This document shows positions 31,228 to 39,303 of a DNA stretch of 43,521 nucleotides, piece after piece. Source of the DNA: Ectopseudomonas mendocina (GTDB taxonomy: Bacteria > Pseudomonadota > Gammaproteobacteria > Pseudomonadales > Pseudomonadaceae); the NCBI RefSeq assembly GCF_007049795.1, contig NZ_SCFY01000033.1, forward strand, positions 1 through 43,521, written 5' to 3'. The position numbers were made by a program, and so were the translations under genes. A model generated the notes under the pieces. That model saw only the letters and a list, made by a program, of their open reading frames with translations. It was not told the origin of the DNA and did no database searches. The first letter of the stretch is position 1; every line of letters begins with the position of its first letter.

Positions 31228-32325
31228 TCACTCGACTTGGAGTGGATCCAGCGCGCGGACATGCTCGACAGACCAGCCGAGCGGAACCAGGTCACCAACC
31301 GCCAGCGCTGGATCGAGCTCGGCCACGGGTTGCTTGACGTAGAAATCGGATTTGCCGCAGACCTCCATGCGGATGCGCACGTGGTCGCCCAGGTAGATGA
31401 ACTCGGCGATGCGCCCGGAGAAGCGGTTCGGGCAGGCCTCGCTGTGGCCGTTGAGACGGATGCGCTCGGGGCGGATCGACAGGCTCACGGCCTCGCCAAC
31501 GGCGCCGACGTTGACCGCCGTGGCGCGCACTTCCTCACCACGCGCCAGGCGCACCACGCACTGCTCGCCATCGCGGCTGACCAACTCGCCAGCCAGACGA
31601 TTGTTCTCGCCGATGAACTGGGCAACGAAGGTGTTGTGCGGCGCTTCGTAGAGTTCGCGCGGCGGGGCGATCTGCTGGATCTCGCCCTGATGGAACACAG
31701 CCACGCGGTCAGACATGGTCAGCGCCTCGCCCTGATCGTGGGTGACGTAGACCACGGTTACGCCCAGGCGCTGGTGCAGGTGCTTGATCTCCATCTGCAT
31801 GTGTTCGCGCAGTTGCTTGTCCAGCGCGCCGAGGGGTTCATCCATCAGTACCAGCTGCGGCTCGAACACCAGCGCACGGGCCAGGGCCACACGCTGCTGC
31901 TGACCACCGGAAAGCTGGCCCGGATAGCGGTTGCGGAAAGTGTCGAGCTGCACCATCGACAGGGCGCGCTTGACCCGCTCGCTGATATCGGTGCGCGACA
32001 TGCCGCGCACGCTCAGCGGGAACGCCAGGTTTTCGGCCACGGTCATGTGCGGGAACAGCGCGTAGTTCTGGAACACCATGCCGATGTTGCGCTTGTGCGG
32101 CGGCAGTTTGTTCAGCGAGCGGCCATCGAGGAGGATCTCGCCAGCAGTCGGCGTCTCGAAACCGGCCAGCATCATCAGGCTGGTGGTCTTGCCGGAACCG
32201 GACGGGCCGAGCAGGGTCAGAAACTCACCCTTGCGGATATCCAGGTTGAGGTCTTTGACGATCAGCGTTTCGCCGTCATAGCTCTTCTGTACGCCACGGA
32301 AGCTCACCAGTACATCGTTTGCCAT
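31228..32325 (-). CDS. agtA: ABC transporter ATP-binding protein (PotA type), GABA/5-aminovalerate uptake
   Basis: This cytoplasmic ATPase of 365 residues drives the importer. It has Walker A GPSGSGKTT, signature LSGGQQQRVALARAL, Walker B LVLMDEPLGALD and the switch His in VYVTHDQGEAL. A C-terminal TOBE-like regulatory domain follows (about 280-365). The ATG at 32325 is preferred to the GTG just before it. It is the first gene of agtABCD, 113 bases downstream of a strong dyad. Confidence 0.92.
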   Translation of the reverse strand: MANDVLVSFRGVQKSYDGETLIVKDLNLDIRKGEFLTLLGPSGSGKTTSLMMLAGFETPTAGEILLDGRSLNKLPPHKRNIGMVFQNYALFPHMTVAENLAFPLSVRGMSRTDISERVKRALSMVQLDTFRNRYPGQLSGGQQQRVALARALVFEPQLVLMDEPLGALDKQLREHMQMEIKHLHQRLGVTVVYVTHDQGEALTMSDRVAVFHQGEIQQIAPPRELYEAPHNTFVAQFIGENNRLAGELVSRDGEQCVVRLARGEEVRATAVNVGAVGEAVSLSIRPERIRLNGHSEACPNRFSGRIAEFIYLGDHVRIRMEVCGKSDFYVKQPVAELDPALAVGDLVPLGWSVEHVRALDPLQVE

Positions 32326-32437
32326 CACACCACACCCTTGTTCTTGTCTCAGGCCGATGAGCCAAGATTAGGTCGGCGATACAGGCTGAAAAATCGGGCG
32401 GGATGACAAGCTGATATCAGGCGCGAGGAGAATCTCG

Positions 32438-32455
32438 TGTAGGGATCGCCCTACA
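32438..32455. promoter_or_regulatory. Candidate AgtR operator upstream of agtA
   Basis: TGTAGGG-ATCG-CCCTACA is a perfect 7-bp dyad, 113 bases before the agtA start. A TTGTCA (32404-32409) about 30 bases downstream could be a -35. A CTGATATCAG palindrome (32411-32420) lies between them. Dyads of this size suit NarL/LuxR-type response regulators such as AgtR. The pairing is inferred from position. Confidence 0.45.
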
Positions 32456-32496
32456 AATTCCGAGTGATCGCATCGGTTATACAGCGCATGAAAACC

Positions 32497-32574
32497 GTGG
32501 GAGCGGCTTCAGCCGCGAAGCTCCGGAGGGCGATTCATCGCGGCTGAAGCGGAGTGCCGCCCAGCCGCTCCTAC
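32497..32574. repeat. REP-type inverted repeat pair after agtR
   Basis: GTGGGAGCGGCTTCAGCCGCGAAG on the left is mirrored by CGCGGCTGAAGC and CCGCTCCTAC on the right, a classic Pseudomonas REP doublet. It lies 12 bases past the agtR stop codon and probably marks the end of that transcript. The rest of the 261-base gap holds the agtA promoter region. I see no second binding-protein gene such as PA0602 (recollection). Confidence 0.75.
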
Positions 32575-32586
32575 GAAAGTGCTCGC

Positions 32587-33216
32587 TCAGAGCAGGCGAT
32601 GCTCCATGGCGTAACGCACCAGGTCGGCCATCGAATGCGCGCCGAGCTTCTGCATCAGGCGCGCCTTGTGCGTGCTCACGGTCTTGTTGCTGATTGCCAG
32701 GTGCAGGGCAATGTCGTTGACCCCCTCCCCTCGCACCAAACGCTCGAACACCGAGAACTCACGCTCGGACAACTGCGCATGGGGCGGGCGCGAGTCGGTC
32801 AGACCGACCTCGAAGACCATGCGGTCGGCCAGTGCCGGATCGATATAACGCCCACCGCTGGCCACCTTGCGAATCGCCGTGATCAGCAGCGCCGGATCGC
32901 TGTCCTTGGTGGCATAACCGGCGGCACCAGCCTTGAGCGCACGCGCCGCCATCTGCGCCTCGTCGTGCATCGACAGCACCAGAATCGCCGGGGACTCGGT
33001 CAGCGCACGGATACGCGGAATGGCCTCCAGACCGTTGACGCCGGGCATGGAGATATCCAACAGCACCACATCGCAAGGCGTGCGGCGCAACACCTCGATC
33101 AGTTGCTCGCCATTGCAGGCTTCGCCGGCCACCTCGAGATCACGCGCCATGCCGATCAGTTGCTTGATGCCTTCCCGCACGATGGTGTGGTCTTCGGCTA
33201 CCAGTACCCGAATCAC
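32587..33216 (-). CDS. agtR: NarL/FixJ-family response regulator
   Basis: This is a 209-residue DNA-binding response regulator. The receiver domain has phosphorylation site D54 (VVLLDISMPG) and acidic residues in VLVAEDH. A LuxR-type HTH follows at about 145-205 (LSEREFSVFERLVRG..NKTVSTHKARLMQKL). The start is GTG at 33216, seven bases after GAGGAGG, and overlaps the agtS stop by four bases (GTGA). By synteny with PA0601 it should activate agtABCD in response to AgtS. Confidence 0.9.
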   Translation of the reverse strand: MIRVLVAEDHTIVREGIKQLIGMARDLEVAGEACNGEQLIEVLRRTPCDVVLLDISMPGVNGLEAIPRIRALTESPAILVLSMHDEAQMAARALKAGAAGYATKDSDPALLITAIRKVASGGRYIDPALADRMVFEVGLTDSRPPHAQLSEREFSVFERLVRGEGVNDIALHLAISNKTVSTHKARLMQKLGAHSMADLVRYAMEHRLL

Positions 33217-35618
33217 GCTGCGACCTCCTCTTCCAGATTGATGCGCGCACACAGGGTAGTGCCCTCGCCCGGCCGGCTGTCAATCTGCAACTGGCCACCG
33301 AGCATGAGCATGCGTTCCTGCATGCCAACCAGGCCGAACGACTGCCCGGGCTTGCGCTGCGCCGGATCGAAGCCCTTGCCATCGTCGACCACCGACAGAC
33401 ACAGGCTGCCGCCCTCCTGCCACAAACGCACCTCGACGCTGTGCGCGCCAGCGTGGCGCATGATGTTGGTCAGCGCCTCCTGGAGGATGCGGAATAGGCC
33501 GATGGCCTGGGCATCCGGCAGATGCGGCAGGTGCTCCGGCACTTCGACCAGGCAAGGAATCTGCGTGCGCTCCTCGAAGCGCCGCACCTGCCACTCGATG
33601 GCCGAGGCAATGCCAGCATCGAGAATCGGCGGGCGCAGCGCCGTGGCTACATCACGCACCAGCTGGAACAACTGGGCGATCAGGCGCTTCATGCTATTGA
33701 GGCGTTCATCCAGTTCGGGAATCTGCCCGGCGCAAACCAGCTCGCACATCGCCGTCTCCAGCTTGAGTACGGTCAGCACCTGGCCCAGCTCGTCGTGCAC
33801 TTCACGGGCAATGCGCGCCTTCTCTTCCTCGCGCACGCTTTCCAGGTGCGCCGACAATTCGCGCAGACGCGCCCGCGAATCGGCCAGCGCCAGCTCGGCC
33901 AGCTTGTTCTCGGTGATGTCCCAGAGGATGCCGTCCCACACCACACGGCCATGCCCCAGCGGCCGCGCGGTGGTGCGGATGTCGGCCCACAGCACCTCCT
34001 GCTCGGCAGTGAGAATGCGCCCCTGCCAATACCAGTCGCTCTCGCCTTCCAGCGCCAGGGTCTGGCTATTGAGGTAGCTGCTCAGATCCTGCGGGTGCAC
34101 CAGGCTGCGGATGCCACGCTCCTCACGCTGCAGATCCTGCGCTGGCCAGCCGACCATCTCCTGACTGGCCTCGCTGATGTAGGCGAAGTTGACCACCGCT
34201 CCCGGCCCGGCGCGCTCCAGGCGAAACACCAGGCCAGGCACGTTACCGGCGATACCCTTGAAGCGCGCCTCGCTCTCCTCCAACGCTGCACGCGCACGGC
34301 GGCGCTCGGTAACGTCACTGAGAAACACCACCAGGTACTCGGCCTGGCGATAGCGCAGAAAACTCAGCGAGACGTCAGCCGGCATACGGCTGCCATCGGC
34401 ACGCAGGCAGTCCACCTCGAAGCTGGGTGAGCCGTCATCCTGCTCGCGCACGCGTTTCCACAGGTTGAGCCAGCGGTCCATATGCAGGCCCGGCTCCAGC
34501 TGGCTCAGCGGCTTGTCCACCAGCTCGCCGGCGGCGTAACCAAGCATGCGTTCGGCGGCGCGGTTGGCGTAGCGCAGGTGGCTATCCCAGTTGACCCAGA
34601 GAATACCCACCGTGCTGTGATCGATAGAGAACTGGCTCAGGCGCAATGCCTCGGCGGCCTGCTGATGGCGATCCAGTTCGCCTCGTGCAGCCAATAGCCC
34701 ACGCTCCAGCGAACGTGTCTGCTGCCGCTGCCGATAAAGCGCTGTCGCACCGAGCATCAGAATCAGGGCGAAAAATAACGCCAGGGTCTTCCAGAAGCCG
34801 ACGAAGTCGGTGGATTGCGGATAGCGCAGCGGCATCCAGGTGTCGCGCAACTCCTCCAGTTCACGGGCAGGCAGCGCTTGCAAAGTCCGGTCGACAATAC
34901 CGGACAGAAGCGGCTGGTCACGCCGTGTAGCCAGGCGCAGCAGCTGCGGCAAGCCGATATCACCGACGATGCTCAGGCTGGAGAAACGTGATTCGCGCAG
35001 CAGCAGGCTGAGGCTCGCTTCATCCAACACGGCGTAGCTGACTTCCTGGTTGAGCACCAACAGCAAGGCGGCGCGCTCCGACGGAGTCGCGCGCAGACGC
35101 AGGTTGGTGTGGGTGCGTTCCAGGTATTCGGCAGCCTGGCTCGGCGAGCGTAGGGCCACCATCTGCTCCAGCGGCAACTGGTCGAGGTCCACCGCACCAT
35201 TGCCGCTGCGCTCGCCGACCACCAGATGCGGTACTCGCAGGTAAGGCATGGAGTAATGCCAAATGCGCAGACCGGCCGGCGTCTGCTGCAAGCCTGGCGC
35301 CAGATCCACCTCGCCAGCACTGGCTGCCCGTTCCAGGGCCTCCAGATTCGGATACAGGCGCCAGTCAGGCGCGACGCCCATGCCTTCGAGCAGACGCTGC
35401 ATCAGTTCGACATTGGCGCCCGTCAGCTGCCGGTTCTGGCCACGCAGAGCCCAAGGCGCCTGCTGGATCAGGCCCACGCGCAGCACGGGATGCTCCTTGA
35501 GCCAGGCACGCTGCTCGGCGTCGAAAGCCGGGCGCAATGGCATGCGCGCGCTCTCGGCCCAGGCAGTGGAAACAGCCAGCATCAGCAGGAGGGCGAGGGA
35601 ACGAAGAAGGGAAATCAT
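33213..35618 (-). CDS. agtS: Hybrid-input sensor histidine kinase with SBP, PAS-PAS and HisKA_3 domains
   Basis: This is an 801-residue membrane sensor. It has a signal peptide (1-21), a periplasmic solute-binding domain of bacterial type 3 (about 35-260) and one membrane helix (about 273-295). Two PAS domains follow (about 325-440 and 445-580), then a HisKA_3 dimerisation helix with H608 (IAREVHDELGQ) and an HATPase domain (QEALTNIMRHAGA, DDGKGFD). Amino acids are probably sensed directly by the periplasmic domain. In P. aeruginosa AgtSR responds to 5-aminovalerate and GABA. It is co-transcribed with agtR. Confidence 0.9.
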   Translation of the reverse strand: MISLLRSLALLLMLAVSTAWAESARMPLRPAFDAEQRAWLKEHPVLRVGLIQQAPWALRGQNRQLTGANVELMQRLLEGMGVAPDWRLYPNLEALERAASAGEVDLAPGLQQTPAGLRIWHYSMPYLRVPHLVVGERSGNGAVDLDQLPLEQMVALRSPSQAAEYLERTHTNLRLRATPSERAALLLVLNQEVSYAVLDEASLSLLLRESRFSSLSIVGDIGLPQLLRLATRRDQPLLSGIVDRTLQALPARELEELRDTWMPLRYPQSTDFVGFWKTLALFFALILMLGATALYRQRQQTRSLERGLLAARGELDRHQQAAEALRLSQFSIDHSTVGILWVNWDSHLRYANRAAERMLGYAAGELVDKPLSQLEPGLHMDRWLNLWKRVREQDDGSPSFEVDCLRADGSRMPADVSLSFLRYRQAEYLVVFLSDVTERRRARAALEESEARFKGIAGNVPGLVFRLERAGPGAVVNFAYISEASQEMVGWPAQDLQREERGIRSLVHPQDLSSYLNSQTLALEGESDWYWQGRILTAEQEVLWADIRTTARPLGHGRVVWDGILWDITENKLAELALADSRARLRELSAHLESVREEEKARIAREVHDELGQVLTVLKLETAMCELVCAGQIPELDERLNSMKRLIAQLFQLVRDVATALRPPILDAGIASAIEWQVRRFEERTQIPCLVEVPEHLPHLPDAQAIGLFRILQEALTNIMRHAGAHSVEVRLWQEGGSLCLSVVDDGKGFDPAQRKPGQSFGLVGMQERMLMLGGQLQIDSRPGEGTTLCARINLEEEVAA

Positions 35619-35674
35619 GCACGGCGAATCCGGTGACGCGATCCCCTACCTTACTCCAGTCTTGCGCCAATCGC

Positions 35675-35703
35675 CTGACAAAAGCGGAGCCCGCCATTAG
35701 GCT
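35675..35703 (+). promoter_or_regulatory. Candidate sigma-70 promoter of the DUF3530 gene
   Basis: CTGACA (35675-35680), a 17-base spacer and TAGGCT (35698-35703) lie 28 bases before the start codon. The agtS gene diverges from here. Confidence 0.45.
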
Positions 35704-35731
35704 CTGTAGCAGACGATCAGGAGCCTCATCA

Positions 35732-36721
35732 ATGCGCCTTCATTCACTAGTACTGCTCGGTTTCTGCCTGCTCTCCTGTCCCGCGGCCTGGGCCGAGGAG
35801 CCGACCGAGAATGCGCCGGCTGATAGCGCCGACGCCCCCGCGGCGAGCGAACGCCCGCTGTTGCCCGAACGCAGCGTCAGCGAGGCGCAGACGCTGGAGC
35901 AACGTCTGGACAAACGTGAACAGCAGATGCTGCAGGCCGGCGCCGAAAGTTTTCTCGCCCTGTGGCTGCCTGCCAATGTCGGCGAACCCCATGGTGCAGT
36001 GATCCTGCTGCCCGGCGATGTGGAAAACGCCGATGGCGCTGCGGCTATCGGCCCGCTGCGGCGCAAACTGCCCGACGCCGGCTGGCACAGCCTGAGCCTG
36101 ACCCTGCCAGACCCGGACGGTGACCCGCTGCCTCCACGCACAACTGCCACGGCAACAGTGACATCACCAGACGACAGCACCGCTACCGAGAGCCCTCCTG
36201 CCGACGAAAGCGCGCTCGAAGCGAGCGCAGACGAGGCGCTACAAGCAACGGACAGCAGCACGATCAGCCCAGAGCAGAGGCGTCTGGCGCATGCCGAGCG
36301 GGTCATGGCACGCATCGATGCCGCCATCGCCTTCGCCAACCAGCAGCAGGCCAAGTCAATCGTCCTGCTCGGTCATGGCAGTGGCGCTTACTGGGCTGCG
36401 CGCTACCTGAACGAACGCCAGCCGGACAACGTGAAGAACCTGCTGATGGTGGCGGCCGAACTGCCTGCCGGCTTCGCTCCGCCACTGGATGAACTGGTTG
36501 CACAGCTGCCTACGGCAACCGGCGACTTCTTCTACAAGGATCAGGCCAACGAACGCAAGGCCGCGCTTGAACGCCTGCAGGCCAGCAAGCGCGCCAAGCT
36601 GCCCAACTACATCCAGGTAGCGATGAAAGCCCTGCCGGGCAACCTAAACGTGCAGCACGAACAACTCTACCGCCGCCTGCGTGGCTGGCTGCAGAAGCAC
36701 ACCAACGCCACAGGCAGCTAG
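35732..36721 (+). CDS. Exported DUF3530 alpha/beta-hydrolase-like protein
   Basis: Function unknown. The 329-residue protein has a signal peptide (1-21, ending AAWA), an acidic N-terminal region and a low-complexity Asp/Pro/Ser/Thr/Ala insert (about 130-180). A hydrolase elbow GHGSG lies at 214-218, so S217 could be a nucleophile. I cannot place the Asp and His of a triad with confidence. AGGAG precedes the ATG. It is convergent with djlA, with two bases between stop codons. Similar genes sit beside agtS in other pseudomonads (PA0599, recollection). Confidence 0.75.
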   Translation: MRLHSLVLLGFCLLSCPAAWAEEPTENAPADSADAPAASERPLLPERSVSEAQTLEQRLDKREQQMLQAGAESFLALWLPANVGEPHGAVILLPGDVENADGAAAIGPLRRKLPDAGWHSLSLTLPDPDGDPLPPRTTATATVTSPDDSTATESPPADESALEASADEALQATDSSTISPEQRRLAHAERVMARIDAAIAFANQQQAKSIVLLGHGSGAYWAARYLNERQPDNVKNLLMVAAELPAGFAPPLDELVAQLPTATGDFFYKDQANERKAALERLQASKRAKLPNYIQVAMKALPGNLNVQHEQLYRRLRGWLQKHTNATGS

Positions 36722-36723
36722 CC

Positions 36724-37485
36724 CTAGCGGATACCCCGGCGCTGACGAATCAACGCATAGGCCTGATGCAGTTGACGCGTGGTGTCGGTCGCTTCACGAA
36801 TACGCTCAGGCGAAGCGCCAGAGCCGGCCAGTTTGTCCGGATGATGGCGGCTCAGCAGACGCCGGTAGGCTCGCTTGATCTGTTCGGGTTCACTGCCTTC
36901 ATTGACGCCCAGCAATCGCAGCGCTTCCTGGTAACTGCCGCCCGCCGGCGTCGGTTGCTGGCTACGGCGCGGCGCATACTCCGCCCCGAGGTTCTCCAGG
37001 CGCTCGCCGTCCCAACCGAGCCACTTGCCCCAGAGCCGAATCAACTCATGCTCGCCGGGCGACACCTGCCCATCGACCCAGGCCATGCGCCAGCAGGCGC
37101 GCAACAGCGCATCGCCGCGCTGGCGCTGGCGCTGCAGCGGCGAACGCAGGTTGTCACGCCCGGTCTTGCCCCGAGCAAACGCCTCGATGGCGCGGCGCTG
37201 AGCTGCAGCGTCCAGCCCAAGTCGCTGCATTTCCGAGCGCGCCTGCTGGATATGACTCTGCACCACGCGACCATCACTCTTGGCCAGACGCCCCAGCATC
37301 AGAAACAACAAATCGTCATCCGTGGGTGCCGCACGACCGCCCAGACGCTCACGCAGATTATCCCAGCCCTGCAGGCGCAGACGGCGATCCAGCACCTGCC
37401 CGAGCAGACCGCCCAGCAGAGCACCCGGGATGCTGGCCAGGGCGAGCCCGGCCGCCGCCCCGAGCATGGTGGCCGGCCACAACAC
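36724..37485 (-). CDS. djlA: DnaJ-like co-chaperone DjlA
   Basis: This membrane-anchored J-domain protein stimulates DnaK. The 253-residue protein has an N-terminal glycine-rich helix (about 5-30, LGAAAGLALASIPGALLGGLLG), a TerB-like helical domain (about 50-165) and a C-terminal J domain with the HPD motif (RHHPDK, about residue 220). The start is GTG at 37485, with GGAGG eight bases upstream. It abuts the murU stop codon with no gap, so it is the third gene of the amgK-murU-djlA operon. Confidence 0.9.
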   Translation of the reverse strand: MLWPATMLGAAAGLALASIPGALLGGLLGQVLDRRLRLQGWDNLRERLGGRAAPTDDDLLFLMLGRLAKSDGRVVQSHIQQARSEMQRLGLDAAAQRRAIEAFARGKTGRDNLRSPLQRQRQRGDALLRACWRMAWVDGQVSPGEHELIRLWGKWLGWDGERLENLGAEYAPRRSQQPTPAGGSYQEALRLLGVNEGSEPEQIKRAYRRLLSRHHPDKLAGSGASPERIREATDTTRQLHQAYALIRQRRGIR

Positions 37486-38157
37486 TTAACGTGCCTCCTG
37501 CAGCAAGCGTTCGACTTCAGCCAGGCGCTCGTGCGTACCGACGTCGACCCAACAGCCACCATAGTGCTCGCCGCTGACCTGCCCGGCCGTGATCGCCTCA
37601 CGCAGCAGCGGCGCCAGCTTGAAGGCACCGGGCAGAGAAGAGCCGAACAGACGCGGGTGCAACACGGCGAGCCCGCTGTAGGTCAGCCGCTCACCTGTTG
37701 CCTCACCGTCATGCACCCGGCCAGCCGCCAGCAAGAAATCACCCTGCGGGTGATGCGCCGGATTATTCACCAGCACCAGATGGGCCAACCCCGCGAGCGG
37801 TTTGCGCAGGGCAGCAAAGTCGTAATCCGTGAACACATCGCCATTGACCACCAGAAATGGCTCGGCACCCAGCAACGGCAGCGCCTTGAAGATGCCGCCG
37901 CCGGTTTCCAGCGGCTCACCTTCGGCGGAATAGACGATCCGCACACCGAAGCGTGAACCATCGCCGAGATAATCCTCGATCTGCTGACCGAGCCAGGCGT
38001 GGTTGATCACCAGCTCGGTAAACCCCGCAGCAGCCAGGGCTCGGATGTGGTATTCGATCAACGGCACGCCCGCCGCCTTAACCAGCGGCTTGGGCGTATG
38101 CAGGGTCAGCGGCCGCATGCGTTCGCCCTTGCCCGCCGCGAGGATCATCGCCTTCAT
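37486..38157 (-). CDS. murU: N-acetylmuramate alpha-1-phosphate uridylyltransferase
   Basis: This enzyme makes UDP-MurNAc from MurNAc-1-phosphate and UTP, bypassing MurA and so lowering fosfomycin sensitivity in pseudomonads. The 223-residue nucleotidyltransferase has the signature LAAGKGERMRPLT and the metal-binding VNGDVFTD. LETGGGI is also conserved. It overlaps amgK by four bases (ATGA). Confidence 0.95.
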   Translation of the reverse strand: MKAMILAAGKGERMRPLTLHTPKPLVKAAGVPLIEYHIRALAAAGFTELVINHAWLGQQIEDYLGDGSRFGVRIVYSAEGEPLETGGGIFKALPLLGAEPFLVVNGDVFTDYDFAALRKPLAGLAHLVLVNNPAHHPQGDFLLAAGRVHDGEATGERLTYSGLAVLHPRLFGSSLPGAFKLAPLLREAITAGQVSGEHYGGCWVDVGTHERLAEVERLLQEAR

Positions 38158-39179
38158 GCAGAGCTTCCTTCATCGATTCCCAGGCTGGCGAACAGCTCGC
38201 CCAACTCGGCCAATTCAGGACGACGCGCCAGCACAGTCCATATATAAGTGAAGAAACGTGGCACATCGCCGAGGTACTTGGGCTTGCCATCGCGATGACA
38301 GATACGTGCAAAGATGCCGATGACCTTGAGGTGACGCTGCACGCCCATCAGGTCGCTGGCACGCAGAAAGTCGTCGGACGAAGCCTGCACCGGAATGCCC
38401 GCCGCCCTGGCACGCTGCCAATAGTCATGCAGCCAGGCCTGCACGCGCGCCTCGGGCCAGCTGAGGAAGGCATCCTTGAACAGGCAGGTGATGTCGTAGG
38501 TGACCGGGCCGTTGACGGCATCCTGAAAATCCAGCACACCGGGATTGGGCGTGCTCTGCATCAGGTTGCGCGGCATGAAATCGCGATGCACCACCACCTT
38601 GGGCTGGGCCAGGGCGCTGTCGATCAACAGCTGACTGACGCGCAGCCAGGTGGCCTCCTGCTCGGGTGTAAAGGTAAGCCCCAGGTGGCGTTGTACGTAC
38701 CATTCGGGGAACAACTGCACCTCGCGCCGCAGCAGGGCGTCGTCGTAATGCGGCAGATGGCTGTCGAGCGGCAAGCGCTGCTGCAGCAGCAGGGAGTCGA
38801 TGGCTGCGGCGAACAGATCGTCGGCATTGTCTTCGTTGATTACATCCAGGTAGGTCTGCCGGCCCAGATCATCGAGCATCAGGAAGCCCCGCTTGAGATC
38901 GGCAGCCAGCACCTGCGGCACATGCACGCCAGCGCTGGCCAGCAGCGCCGCGATACGCACGAAGGGCTCGCAGTTTTCCTGGGGCGGCGGCGCATCCATC
39001 AAAATCAGGCTGCGCTCACCGGCCTGCCAACGAAAATAGCGGCGAAAACTGGCGTCGCTGCTGGCAGGCGTGAGCACGGCCGCAGGCACCGCGCCCCATT
39101 CGCGCTCCGCGAAGAGGGCTGGCAGTTGCTCGGCGAGCCAGGTTTGCAGCTGTTGCAGACGTACATCGTGTTCAGACAT
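38154..39179 (-). CDS. amgK: N-acetylmuramate/N-acetylglucosamine kinase
   Basis: This enzyme phosphorylates the anomeric position of MurNAc and GlcNAc, feeding MurU. It is a 341-residue aminoglycoside-phosphotransferase-fold kinase. The catalytic loop is VVHRDFMPRNLM and the metal site GVLDFQDAVNGPVTYD. The start is the ATG at 39179 (MSEHDVRLQ), eight bases after GGAG. A start at 39218 adds a non-conserved stretch. It is divergent from lptD. Confidence 0.95.
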   Translation of the reverse strand: MSEHDVRLQQLQTWLAEQLPALFAEREWGAVPAAVLTPASSDASFRRYFRWQAGERSLILMDAPPPQENCEPFVRIAALLASAGVHVPQVLAADLKRGFLMLDDLGRQTYLDVINEDNADDLFAAAIDSLLLQQRLPLDSHLPHYDDALLRREVQLFPEWYVQRHLGLTFTPEQEATWLRVSQLLIDSALAQPKVVVHRDFMPRNLMQSTPNPGVLDFQDAVNGPVTYDITCLFKDAFLSWPEARVQAWLHDYWQRARAAGIPVQASSDDFLRASDLMGVQRHLKVIGIFARICHRDGKPKYLGDVPRFFTYIWTVLARRPELAELGELFASLGIDEGSSA

Positions 39180-39303
39180 CAAGGGGTCTCCGACGGCGCT
39201 AGCCGTTGCGCGGGTCATGCTTTATTATCCAGCATCTTTTTCAGCCCATCGAGAGGCGTGCGGCCCCTGGGCCGATAGCGCGCAGGAAGCCCGGACTAAC
39301 AAG

